Assembly: GCF_018129005.1 (NCBI RefSeq)
Contig: NZ_JAAEDL010000031.1
Location: 1 to 56,796, forward strand
Direction: 5' to 3'
DNA from: Neoroseomonas eburnea
Lineage (GTDB): Bacteria > Pseudomonadota > Alphaproteobacteria > Acetobacterales > Acetobacteraceae
DNA length: 56,796 nt
Made by a program: the position numbers and the translations under genes. Positions 8,489 through 16,871 of this stretch are shown here, in pieces (positions within the stretch are counted from its first letter, which is position 1; each line of letters starts with the position of its first letter). Under the pieces are notes generated by a model. It had not been told where the DNA came from and made no database searches. It worked only from the letters and a program-made list of their open reading frames with translations.

Positions 8489-8923
8489 GTGCCGAAATCC
8501 GTTGTCCGCCGCGTCCGGATGCTGCTCGCTGCGCTCATGCTCCTGACCGGAGTGCTGGGCCAAGTGGGACATGCCTGGGCGCATCACGGTGGTCCCGACC
8601 CTGCGGCGGCTTGGCTCGCAGCCCTTCAGGCCGAACGCGACTGGCTCGCCGGTGGCGCCGCGGATAGCAACGATGCGTCGGTGCAGGTCTTCGGTACCGA
8701 GGGCCGCCACAGCCATGGCGACGGGCCCGCGCATCAGCATGACGGGCCGGACGGTCTCCTGGCCGACCACGCCCATGGGGTCGCCTTCCTGCTGCCCGCC
8801 GCATCGGGTCTGGCTCAACGTGACCTCGGCGCATCCATGACCCGGGCCTTGTTCGCCCGACTGTCCGGGGCGCCGTCCGGCAATCTCGACCGTCCGCCAC
8901 GAGGCGACGCAGCGCTCGCCTGA
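8489..8923 (+). CDS. Exported His-rich protein heading the metal-efflux operon
   Basis: A 144-residue protein with a signal peptide (basic VVRRVR, then MLLAALMLLTGVLG, likely cleavage near HAWA-HHG). The mature part has several histidine clusters (AHHGG, GRHSHGDGPAHQHDG, DHAHG), which suggests periplasmic metal binding. It lies 48 bases upstream of the RND adaptor gene and fits the position of CzcI-like small proteins in cobalt-zinc-cadmium or copper operons, though no family match is certain. GTG 8489 is chosen to give a normal basic signal-peptide start; ATG 8519 is the alternative. No good ribosome site is seen for either. Confidence 0.6.
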   Translation: MPKSVVRRVRMLLAALMLLTGVLGQVGHAWAHHGGPDPAAAWLAALQAERDWLAGGAADSNDASVQVFGTEGRHSHGDGPAHQHDGPDGLLADHAHGVAFLLPAASGLAQRDLGASMTRALFARLSGAPSGNLDRPPRGDAALA

Positions 8924-8971
8924 GCCACCGGCGCCACCGCGCCGGCCCGCGTCGTTTCTCGTGGAGTTCCC

Positions 8972-10483
8972 ATGCCTCATCTGCTGTCGCGCGCCCGTGC
9001 CGGGCTGCGCCGCCTTGCCCTGTGTTCACTCCTGCTTGCCACGCCCGCCTTTGCCGGCCCTGGCGGCCCTGACCACCAGCATGGTCCGGAACCCACCGCC
9101 ACGGCCCTGCCGCAGAGCCCAAGGCTCGTAGCCGTCTCCGAGGCCTGGCAGCTCGTCGGCATCCTCAAGGGCGGCGCGCTGACGCTCTACCTGGACCGCC
9201 AGGAGGACAACGCGCCGGCCGCGGGCGTGACGCTCGACCTCGACATCGCGGGCCGGACGGTTCGCGCCGAGGCGCAGCCGGACGGCAGCTTCCGCATCCC
9301 GGCCGAGGCGCTCGGCACCGGGGAGATCGAGGTGCTCGCCACCATCGGCGGCGCGGCGCCCGACCTGCTGGTCGGCACCATCCGGGTCCCTGGCGCTGCG
9401 GCCGCACCCGCCGCGGCGCACGGTCACTCCCACGCCCTCAGTGATTTCTTGCACCGCCGCATCTCGGTCGAGACGGTGCTCATCGCCCTGGCCGCCACCG
9501 GCGCCGGCGCCCTTGCGATCGGCTTCCTGTTCGGCCGTCGCCGCGCCGGCATCGCGGTGCTGGCGCTGACGCTGCTGGCTGTCTCGCCCTCGACGGCGGG
9601 GCCGGGCGGCCCGGACCACAGCCATGGCCCCGAGACGGCAACCGCCGAGGACGGCGACGCGCCGCGCCGCCGCGCCGATGGCATGGTCTTCGTGCCAAAG
9701 CCGACGCAGCGCCTGCTCGAACTCCGCACGCGCCGCGTCGTGCCGGAGGAGACCGCGCGCCGCGTCACCCTTGCCGGCCGTGTGCTGCCGAGCCCGGACG
9801 CGCAGGCCGTCGTCCAGCCCGCGACCGCCGGCCGGATCGTCGCCATCGACGGCGCCCTGCCGCGGCGTGGCCAGGCGGTGCGCGCGGGCGATGCGCTCGC
9901 CCTCGTAGTGCCGTTCGCCGCCGCTACCGGCGAGATCGCCGGTGCGGAAACGCTGCGCGCGCCGGCCGATGGCGTGATCGCGACCGTTGCGTTGGCCCAG
10001 GGCCAGACGGTTTCGCCCGGCCAGACCCTGGTGGAGATCCTCGACCCCGCTCGCGTGCGGATCGAGGCCGAGGCCTTCGCGCCGCTGGCGCTCGCGCCCA
10101 CTGCCGCCGCCAGCATCGAGGCGCGCGGCATGGCGCCGGTGCCGGCCGCCCTGCTCGGCCGCGCGCCCGCGCTCCGCGGCCAGACCGCGCTGCTCGACTT
10201 CGCGCCCCGCGCCGCGGACCATGGCCTCGAGATCGGCCGCCGCGTGCAGGTCGTGGTGGAACTGCCGGAGCGCCGCACCGCCATCATCCTGCCGCGCGAC
10301 GCGGTGGTGCAGGCGCCGAACGGCCTGCCCGTGGTGTTCCGCCACGCCGAGCCGGAGCTGTTCGAGCCACGCATCGTGCGCTTCGAGCCGCTGGACGCGA
10401 CCCGCGTCGCGATCCTGGCCGGCATCGAGCCGGGCGAGCAGATCCTCGTCCAGGGCGCCCTCCTCGTGAACCAGATCCGCTGA
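8972..10483 (+). CDS. RND efflux periplasmic adaptor with duplicated His-rich exported module
   Basis: A 503-residue membrane-fusion protein. Residues 1-28 are a signal peptide, followed by GPGGPDHQHGPE (29-40), a beta-rich domain (about 50-140), a His-containing linker and a second hydrophobic segment (about 165-208), then a near-identical GPGGPDHSHGPE (209-220). From about 230 the HlyD/CusB-type adaptor begins: barrel-sandwich strands (VVQPATAGRIVAI, ADGVIATVALAQGQTVSPGQ) and the RND-contacting C-terminal domains. It would link the inner-membrane pump to an outer-membrane channel, but no channel gene is nearby. It precedes the pump gene by 10 bases. It looks like two exported modules fused into one chain. 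Confidence 0.85.
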   Translation: MPHLLSRARAGLRRLALCSLLLATPAFAGPGGPDHQHGPEPTATALPQSPRLVAVSEAWQLVGILKGGALTLYLDRQEDNAPAAGVTLDLDIAGRTVRAEAQPDGSFRIPAEALGTGEIEVLATIGGAAPDLLVGTIRVPGAAAAPAAAHGHSHALSDFLHRRISVETVLIALAATGAGALAIGFLFGRRRAGIAVLALTLLAVSPSTAGPGGPDHSHGPETATAEDGDAPRRRADGMVFVPKPTQRLLELRTRRVVPEETARRVTLAGRVLPSPDAQAVVQPATAGRIVAIDGALPRRGQAVRAGDALALVVPFAAATGEIAGAETLRAPADGVIATVALAQGQTVSPGQTLVEILDPARVRIEAEAFAPLALAPTAAASIEARGMAPVPAALLGRAPALRGQTALLDFAPRAADHGLEIGRRVQVVVELPERRTAIILPRDAVVQAPNGLPVVFRHAEPELFEPRIVRFEPLDATRVAILAGIEPGEQILVQGALLVNQIR

Positions 10484-10493
10484 GGGGGCGCGC

Positions 10494-13400
10494 ATGTTCA
10501 ACTTCCTGGTCTCGGCCAGCCTTCGGCACCGCGTCGCGGTGCTGGCGGCGGCGGCGCTGCTCGTCGCCTATGGCCTCTATGTCCTGCCGCGCGTGCCGGT
10601 GGATGTCTTCCCCGACCTGACGCGGCCCTCCGTCACCATCATGACCGAGGCCGAGGGCCTCGCGCCGCCCGAGGTCGAGCGGCTGGTCACCGCGCCCGTC
10701 GAGGCAGCGCTGCGCGGCGCGCCGGGGCTGGCGCGCATCCGCTCCACCTCCGCGCCCGGCCTGTCCATCGTGCTCGCCGAATTCGAGTGGGCCGCCGACC
10801 TGACCGCAGCGCGTGCCGATGCGGCAGAACGCCTGACGCGCCTGCAGGGACGACTCCCGCCAGGCCTCGCTCCGCAGATGGGCGGCATCGGCACGGTGAT
10901 GGGCGAGATCCTGCTCATCGCCGTGACCGCGTCCGGGCTCGATCCGGCCGGGCTGCGCGACGTGGTGGAGGCTCAGGTGCGCCCGCGCCTGCTCGAAGTT
11001 CCCGGCGTGGTGCAGGTGAACCCGATCGGCGGTGCCGTGCGGCAGATCCGCGTCAGCCCCGACATGGCCGCGCTGGCCGAGGCCGGTATCGGCATCGACG
11101 CCATCGCGCAGGCGATGGCCCGCGTTGGTGCCTCGGCCGGTGGCGGTTTCATCGAGAGCCGTGGCGTCGAGTTCGTGCTGCGCGCCAGCACACCGACGCC
11201 GGACCTCGACGCGCTGCGCGCCCTGCCGGTGGCAACCCCGCGCGGCGCGGTACCGCTCGGGACGGTCGCCGAGGTGGACTTCGCCACCCGCACCCGTCGC
11301 GGCGATGCCGGCTTCAACGGCCAGCCCGCCGTCATCCTCAGCGTCCAGAAGGCGCCGACCGCCGACACGCTGCCGACCACACGTGCGGTCGAGGCGCGGC
11401 TGGCGGAGGTGCAGGCGTCGCTCCCCGCCGGCGTCACCGCGAACCAGATCCAGTTCCGCCAGGCCGATTTCATCGAGACCTCGATCCGCAACCTGCGCAT
11501 CGTGCTGATCGAAGCGGCGATCGCGGTGACGCTGGTGCTCGCCCTGTTCCTGCTGAACGGGCGGGCGACGGCGATCTCGCTGACGGCGATCCCGATCTCG
11601 ATCCTCGTCACGGTACTGGTCTTCGACGCCTTTGGGCTGACGTTGAACACCATGACGCTGGGCGGGCTGGCGATCGCCATCGGCGAGCTGGTGGACGACG
11701 CGGTGGTGGATGTGGAGAACATCCTGCGCCGCCTGCGCCAGAATGCCGAGCGACCCAACCCGCTGCCATCGATGGTGGTGATCGCGCAGGCAAGCCAGGA
11801 GGTGCGCTCGGGCATCCTCTATGCGACCTTCATCATCGTACTGGTACTGCTGCCGCTCTTTGCGCTCGCCGGCCTGGAGGGGCGGCTGTTTGTCCCGCTC
11901 GGGGTCGCCTACATCGTCTCCATCCTGGCCTCGCTGCTGGTCTCCATCACAGTCACGCCGGCGCTGGCGAGCTTCCTGTTGGTAAAGGTGCCCAAGCGCG
12001 CGCATGGCGACACGCCTGTGCTGCGTGCGCTGAAGCGTGCGCAGGCGCGCGTGCTTCAGGGCGCCTTCCGCCGGCCGCGCCTGGTGATCTGCGGCGTGGC
12101 GGGGGCGGTGGCGCTGGCGGCAGTCGGTGCCGTGCTGCTGCCGCGCGCCTTCCTGCCGCCCTTCAACGAGGGCACGGCCCTGGTCGGCATGCGTTTTGAG
12201 TCGGGCATCGGCCTCGAGCAGAGCCAGCGTCTCGGCCTGATCGCCGAGCGCCTGGTGATGCAGGTGCCGGAGGTGGTGAGCGTGGGCCGTCGCACCGGCC
12301 GCGCTGAGCTCGACCCGCATGCCGAGGGCGTGCACGCGGCCGAGATCGACGTGACGCTCCGCCGCTCCGACCGCCCGCGCGAGACTGTGTTCGCCGAGAT
12401 CCGAGAACGGCTCGCGGTGCTGCCAGCCTCGGTGGTGATGGGCCAACCGATCAGCCACCGCATCGACCACATGCTCTCCGGCGTGCGGGCGGCGCTGTCG
12501 TTCAAGGTGTTCGGCGAGGATCAGGAGGCGGCACGCATCGTGGCCCAAGGGCTGCGCGCGCGCATGCAGGCCATCCCAGGCCTGGTGGACATCAATGTCG
12601 AGGCGCAGACGCTGGTGCCGCAGGTCGAGATCCGCGTTGACCCGGCCGCCGCCGCGCTGCACGGGCTGACGCCGCAGGCCGTCACCGCGGCGGTCGAGGC
12701 GCTGGCCGGCGGCCGCGTGCTCGGCGCGCTCGGGGAGGGTACGCGGCGGACCGAGATCGTCCTCCGCCTGCCTGAGGCGGGGCGCAATGCCGACGCGCTG
12801 CGCGACCTGCTCGTGCCGACGCCGCATGGCGCGGTGCCGCTGGAGCGCCTCGCCGAGGTGGTCGAGACCACGGTGACGAACCAGATCCTGCGCGAGGACG
12901 GCGCGCGGCGCATCGTCGTCTATGCGAACAGCGACGGCTCGCGCGACATGGCGGCGCTCGCCGCCGATCTAGCGCGGCTGGTGGCCGAGCCCGCGCCACC
13001 ACCCGGCATCCGCATCGTGCTGGACGGCACCTTCCGCGCGCAGGAGGCGGCAAGCCGGGCCATCGCCATCCTCGGCGCGGTCTCGGCGCTGCTGGTCCTG
13101 CTGGTGCTGTGGCAGCGCTACCGCTCCGTCGTGCTTGCGCTGATCGTGCTGGCGGTGGTCCCGATGGGCCTTGTCGGCGCCGTCGCGGCGTTGTGGATCG
13201 CGGGGCAGCCGCTCTCGGTCGCTTCGATGATCGGCTTCGTGACGCTCGTCGGCATCGCGGCGCGCAACGGCATCCTGAAGGTCTCGCACTGGATCAACCT
13301 GGCGTTGCATGAGGGCGAGACCTTCGGGCCCGGCCTCGTCCTCCGCGGGACGCTGGAACGGCTAGGGCCGGTACTGATGACCGCGCTGTCGGCCGGGCTT

Positions 13401-14015
13401 GCGCTGGTGCCGCTGATGATCGGCGCCGGCGAAGCGGGGCGCGAGATCCTGCACCCCGTGGCGGTGACGATCTTCGGTGGGCTGGTCACCGCGACCCTAT
13501 TCGACGCGGTGCTGACGCCGGTGCTGTTCCTGCTGTTCGGGCGGCGTCCGCTCGAACGCCTGATCGCCGCGCGCGATGCGGCGGCTGAGGCCGGCGCTGC
13601 GCCCGGCCACCACCTTCTGAACCCGAAAGGAGAGACCCCGATGAACCGACGCATGATCCTGGCCGGCTTCGCCGTTACCCTTGCTACCCCGGCGCTCGCC
13701 CAGCAGCGCGAGCGACGCGGCCCGAATGGTGGGCTGCTCGCCGGGAGCGACGGACATGAGGTGGAACTGGTCGCCAATGGCACGGCGATCCGCGTCTACC
13801 TGGTGAATCACGGCCGTGTGGCGCCGCCGCGCAGCGGGGCGACGGCGCGGATGGTGATCCAGGAAGGCCAGGCGAACCGCACGGCGGCGCTCACGGCCAG
13901 CGGCGACGGCTTCTCCGCCACGCTGGAGACGCCGATCACGCCAGGCGCCCGCGTGGTGGTCACCGGCCGCATGCCGGACGGCCACACCGTCCAGGCGCGC
14001 TATGTGATGCCCTGA
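10494..14015 (+). CDS. CusA/CzcA-family RND heavy-metal efflux pump with in-frame fused exported domain
   Basis: A 1,173-residue frame. Residues 1-1049 are a heavy-metal RND pump: first helix, two large periplasmic loops and twelve membrane helices. The transmembrane acidic cluster reads VDDAVVDVEN (D401, D402, D406, E408), which is the GELVDDAVVDVEN variety rather than classical CzcA DFG-x3-DG; the cation is therefore unclear (Cu/Ag versus Co/Zn/Ni). Family length is about 1,040, so the pump is complete. Without any stop codon the frame continues into a 124-residue secreted-type protein (see 13641). Proton-driven export of metal from the periplasm or cytoplasm is expected, working with the adaptor at 8972. 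Confidence 0.88.
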   Translation: MFNFLVSASLRHRVAVLAAAALLVAYGLYVLPRVPVDVFPDLTRPSVTIMTEAEGLAPPEVERLVTAPVEAALRGAPGLARIRSTSAPGLSIVLAEFEWAADLTAARADAAERLTRLQGRLPPGLAPQMGGIGTVMGEILLIAVTASGLDPAGLRDVVEAQVRPRLLEVPGVVQVNPIGGAVRQIRVSPDMAALAEAGIGIDAIAQAMARVGASAGGGFIESRGVEFVLRASTPTPDLDALRALPVATPRGAVPLGTVAEVDFATRTRRGDAGFNGQPAVILSVQKAPTADTLPTTRAVEARLAEVQASLPAGVTANQIQFRQADFIETSIRNLRIVLIEAAIAVTLVLALFLLNGRATAISLTAIPISILVTVLVFDAFGLTLNTMTLGGLAIAIGELVDDAVVDVENILRRLRQNAERPNPLPSMVVIAQASQEVRSGILYATFIIVLVLLPLFALAGLEGRLFVPLGVAYIVSILASLLVSITVTPALASFLLVKVPKRAHGDTPVLRALKRAQARVLQGAFRRPRLVICGVAGAVALAAVGAVLLPRAFLPPFNEGTALVGMRFESGIGLEQSQRLGLIAERLVMQVPEVVSVGRRTGRAELDPHAEGVHAAEIDVTLRRSDRPRETVFAEIRERLAVLPASVVMGQPISHRIDHMLSGVRAALSFKVFGEDQEAARIVAQGLRARMQAIPGLVDINVEAQTLVPQVEIRVDPAAAALHGLTPQAVTAAVEALAGGRVLGALGEGTRRTEIVLRLPEAGRNADALRDLLVPTPHGAVPLERLAEVVETTVTNQILREDGARRIVVYANSDGSRDMAALAADLARLVAEPAPPPGIRIVLDGTFRAQEAASRAIAILGAVSALLVLLVLWQRYRSVVLALIVLAVVPMGLVGAVAALWIAGQPLSVASMIGFVTLVGIAARNGILKVSHWINLALHEGETFGPGLVLRGTLERLGPVLMTALSAGLALVPLMIGAGEAGREILHPVAVTIFGGLVTATLFDAVLTPVLFLLFGRRPLERLIAARDAAAEAGAAPGHHLLNPKGETPMNRRMILAGFAVTLATPALAQQRERRGPNGGLLAGSDGHEVELVANGTAIRVYLVNHGRVAPPRSGATARMVIQEGQANRTAALTASGDGFSATLETPITPGARVVVTGRMPDGHTVQARYVMP
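13641..14015 (+). CDS. Putative exported protein in the same frame as the RND pump
   Basis: Starting at ATG 13641 with AAAGGAGAGA just upstream, this 124-residue protein has a clear signal peptide (MNRRMILAGFAVTLATPALA) and a short beta-rich mature domain with GPNGGLLAGSDGHEVELV and APPRSGATARMVI. That composition resembles the beta domain near the N-terminus of the adaptor at 8972. The good ribosome site and signal peptide argue it is a separate gene; the absence of a stop between it and the pump means it may also be made as a C-terminal extension. Likely a small periplasmic accessory of the metal pump. Confidence 0.6.
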   Translation: MNRRMILAGFAVTLATPALAQQRERRGPNGGLLAGSDGHEVELVANGTAIRVYLVNHGRVAPPRSGATARMVIQEGQANRTAALTASGDGFSATLETPITPGARVVVTGRMPDGHTVQARYVMP

Positions 14016-14084
14016 TGCACACGCACGGCCGGTGCCGAGCGGCGCCGGCCGGACTACGCTAGGCTAATTCGCTCGGAGGACGCC

Positions 14085-15428
14085 GTGCTGTCGCCGCTGT
14101 CGAACCTGACCTACCGCCACCTGTTCCTGGCCCAGGTGTTGTCGCTGCTCGGCACCGGGCTAGCGACGGTCGCGCTCGGCCTGCTGGCCTACGAACTGGC
14201 AGGCGCCGATGCCGGTGCAGTGCTCGGCACGGCGCTCGCGATCAAGATGATCGCCTATGTCGGCATCGCGCCCGTCGCCGGCGCCTTCGTCCACCTGGTG
14301 CCGCGGCGCAGCCTGCTGGTGACACTCGATCTCCTGCGCGCCGGTGTCGCGGTCTGCCTGCCCTTCGTCACCGAGATCTGGCAGGTCTACCTGCTGATCT
14401 TCCTGCTGCAGGCGGGCTCGGCCGCCTTCACGCCGACCTTCCAGGCGACCATCCCCGACATCCTGCCGGAGGAGGCGGAGTACACGAAGGCGCTGTCGCT
14501 TTCGCGCCTCGCCTACGACCTCGAGGCGCTGGCGAGCCCCGCCATCGCCGCGGCCCTGCTTGGCGTGATCGGTTTCCACTGGCTGTTCGGGCTGAACGCG
14601 CTGGGCTTCCTCGCGTCTGCAGTGCTGGTGCTGTCGGTGGTGCTGCCCTCGCCGAAGCCACCGACGACTTCCGAGGGTGCCTGGGGGCGCACGACGCGCG
14701 GGGCGCGCATCTATCTCGCGACGCCGCGGCTGCGCGGTTTGCTGGCGTTGAACCTCGCCGCGGCCGCGGCGGGCGCGATGGTGATCGTGAACACCGTGGT
14801 GCTGGTGCGGGCCGGCTTCGGCCTCGGCGAGCGAGAAGTGGCCTGGACTTTGGCCGCTTACGGCCTGGGCTCCATGGTCGCGGCGCTCGCCCTGCCGCAC
14901 CTGCTCGGCGATCGGATGACCGACCGGAGCGCGATGCTGGCCGGCGCCGCGCTCCTGGTCACTGGGCTGCTGCTGGCGCCCCTGGTGCCGTCATGGCCGG
15001 TGCTGCTGCCGGTCTGGGCGCTGCTCGGCCTCGGCAACGGGCTTGTGCTGACGCCGAGCGGGCGGCTGCTGCGGCGCTCCGCGCATCCCGGCGACCGGCC
15101 GGCGCTGTTCGCCGCACAGTTCGCACTGAGCCACGCCTGCTGGCTGCTGACCTATCCGCTGGCCGGCGGCCTCGGCGCAGCGATCGGGCTCGGGCCCACT
15201 TTCCTGGTGCTGGCCGTGCTGGCGGTGGCAGGGCTCGGTGCGGCGGCGGCGCTGTGGCCGCGGGATGACCCGGAGGAGATCGAGCACGACCATGCTGGCC
15301 TCCCACCGGAGCACCCGCATCGCGCAGCTGAGCACCAGCCGCTCGTGACCGGGCCGGACGGCTTCCGGCACCGGCATGCCTTCGTGATCGACGAGCTGCA
15401 TCCAGAGTGGCCGGCCAGGACGCGGTAG
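14085..15428 (+). CDS. MFS transporter with His-rich C-terminal tail (NreB-like)
   Basis: A 447-residue major facilitator carrier: twelve predicted helices to about residue 395, then a hydrophilic tail with His clusters (EHDHAGLPPEHPHRAAEHQ and FRHRHAFVIDELHPEWP). Such tails are known in NreB-type nickel carriers, where they bind metal and are not strictly needed for transport. The GTG start is preceded by GGAGG at good spacing. It follows the RND genes on the same strand by about 70 bases and fits a metal-efflux role; nickel or cobalt is a guess from the tail and context. Confidence 0.8.
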   Translation: MLSPLSNLTYRHLFLAQVLSLLGTGLATVALGLLAYELAGADAGAVLGTALAIKMIAYVGIAPVAGAFVHLVPRRSLLVTLDLLRAGVAVCLPFVTEIWQVYLLIFLLQAGSAAFTPTFQATIPDILPEEAEYTKALSLSRLAYDLEALASPAIAAALLGVIGFHWLFGLNALGFLASAVLVLSVVLPSPKPPTTSEGAWGRTTRGARIYLATPRLRGLLALNLAAAAAGAMVIVNTVVLVRAGFGLGEREVAWTLAAYGLGSMVAALALPHLLGDRMTDRSAMLAGAALLVTGLLLAPLVPSWPVLLPVWALLGLGNGLVLTPSGRLLRRSAHPGDRPALFAAQFALSHACWLLTYPLAGGLGAAIGLGPTFLVLAVLAVAGLGAAAALWPRDDPEEIEHDHAGLPPEHPHRAAEHQPLVTGPDGFRHRHAFVIDELHPEWPARTR

Positions 15429-15589
15429 CGGGATGGCTCTTCGCTGCCGAACCGAGCTGACCGCTCCGCGGTGACCCGAGCGACACAGCCGGCGCCCTGA
15501 ACAGCAAGATCACCGAAGGCCGCTCATCTTTGCGCGCCTCTCCACGACCAAGGCATTCGGCGATTGCGAACCGACCAATCCAGCGATTC

Positions 15590-16582
15590 TTAGATGTTTG
15601 GTCCCGGCATTTCGTGGTGCGGATTTGCCGTGAACCGGTGAGGTTCTGCGGCCCATGAACGGCAAATGAACTCGTAGGGGGTGAGGCCCTTCAGGGTCTT
15701 GAGCCGCCGGGCGTAGTTGTAGGCGTCGAGGAACAGGGCGAGGTGACCGCGGAGCTCGTCGTGGCTGCTGTAGTGGTAGCGCCGGACGGTGGCCTCCTTG
15801 AGCGTCCTGTTCATCCTCTCGACCTGGCCGTTTGTCCACGGGTGGTAGGGCTTGGTCAGGCGGTGCTCGACTTGGTTCTGAGCGCAGGCGAGTTCGAAGG
15901 AATGGGCGCGGAAGATCTCGCCGCGGTCGATCGCCTCGCGGATGAGCGGTGCGGCCGAGGCAATGTTGCCCGGCGAGGTGAAGTGCTGGCCGTTGTCGGT
16001 GAGCACGGCGTGCACGCAGTAAGGCACGGCCTGCAGCAGGGCGCGCAGGAAGTCGGCGGCGATGCGCGTGGTGGCGCGCTCGTGCAGTTGGGCAAAGGCG
16101 AACTTCGAGGTGCGGTCGATGGCCACGAAAAGGTGGAGCTTGCCCTGTTCGGTCCTGACCTCGGCTATGTCGATGTGAAAGTAGCCGATCGGATAGGCCT
16201 TGAAGCGCTTGCGGACCGGCTTGTCGCCCTCGGTCTCGGGCAGGCGCGAGATGCCGTGGCGCTGGAGGCAGCGATGCAGAGCCGAGCGCGTCAGGTGCGG
16301 GATGCTGGGCTGCAGGGCATAGAGGCAGTCGTCCAGCGGCAGCAGGGTGTGGCGGCGGAAGGCGACTATGATCGCCTCCTCGTCGGCCGAGAGGGTGGTT
16401 GAGCGCGGCTGGGCCGGGCCCGTGCGCCGATCAGCGACGTCGCCTCGCGCCCGCCACTTGGCGATGGTTTTCGGGTTCACGCCATGCCGGCGGGCCAAAG
16501 CCCTCAGGCTCTCTTGACTATGCTGGATCGCGCGACGGACCGCCTCAGTCGTGCGGGCGCAGCCGTGAAGAACCTGGCCCAT
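15590..16582 (-). CDS. IS481-family transposase
   Basis: A 330-residue DDE transposase. The N-terminal helix-turn-helix region (SLRALARRHGVNPKTIAKWR) is followed by an integrase core with the three acidic residues in FHIDIAEVRT, AVLTDNGQHF and HPWTNGQVERMNRTLKEA. The start is taken at ATG 16582 (MGQVLHGCARTTE), the usual start in this family; ATG 16597 would add five residues. The frame runs through the left terminal repeat, and its stop codon TAA (15590-15592) uses one base outside the repeat. All catalytic residues are present, so the element may still be active. Confidence 0.9.
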   Translation of the reverse strand: MGQVLHGCARTTEAVRRAIQHSQESLRALARRHGVNPKTIAKWRARGDVADRRTGPAQPRSTTLSADEEAIIVAFRRHTLLPLDDCLYALQPSIPHLTRSALHRCLQRHGISRLPETEGDKPVRKRFKAYPIGYFHIDIAEVRTEQGKLHLFVAIDRTSKFAFAQLHERATTRIAADFLRALLQAVPYCVHAVLTDNGQHFTSPGNIASAAPLIREAIDRGEIFRAHSFELACAQNQVEHRLTKPYHPWTNGQVERMNRTLKEATVRRYHYSSHDELRGHLALFLDAYNYARRLKTLKGLTPYEFICRSWAAEPHRFTANPHHEMPGPNI

Positions 16583-16642
16583 AGCGCATCTCTCCATGCC
16601 GGCGAGAAGACTGCACCATCAAAGCCTGGGACCAAACATCTA
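15591..16642. mobile_element. IS481-family insertion sequence
   Basis: A 1,052-base element bounded by a perfect 15-base terminal inverted repeat, TAGATGTTTGGTCCC (15591-15605) and its complement (16628-16642), with further imperfect matches inward (TTTxxTGGTGC). It carries one transposase gene on the minus strand. The right flank reads TCTAGA, matching the NCTAGN target known for IS481; the left flank is CTTAGA, so a clean target duplication is missing. The element sits beside a truncated SNF gene, suggesting an IS-associated deletion or recombination. Confidence 0.85.
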
Positions 16643-16655
16643 GAGCGCGCTGCGT

Positions 16656-16871
16656 TTACACGGAAGCGTAGCCTGCACCCCGCTTGCCGATGGTGAGTTC
16701 CACGACCACCAGCGGCACGCCCAACGCCAGCGCGATCAAAAGGTTCACCAGCAGAAAGGCGCCGCCGTTCTCCCCGGCCAAGTAGGCGAATCGCCAGATG
16801 TTTCCGAGGCCTGCGGCCGCGCCGATGGCGGCAAAAATTAGCCCGCTTCTGCTACCCCATTGCTCACCCAT
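16656..16871 (-). pseudogene. Truncated SNF-family sodium symporter (N-terminal fragment)
   Basis: Only the first 65 or so residues of a sodium:neurotransmitter symporter family protein remain: MGEQWGSRSGLIFAAIG, GLGNIWRFAYLAGENGG and PLVVVELTIGKRG. After that six unrelated residues lead to a stop, and 14 bases further lies the IS481 element. Family members are about 440-450 residues, so about 85 percent is lost; the missing part is not found on the other side of the element. A full-length homologue is at 31527. Its start overlaps the stop of the universal stress protein gene by 8 bases. Confidence 0.88.

Noticed and set aside
10284..12827. An 847-codon open frame on the minus strand opposite the RND pump
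   Set aside because: It is the antisense of a clear pump gene; its composition (His, Arg, Gln rich) is typical of shadow frames in GC-rich DNA.
15585..16648. A target-site duplication for the IS481 element
   Set aside because: The left flank CTTAGA and right flank TCTAGA share only TAGA, so a true direct duplication is not supported.
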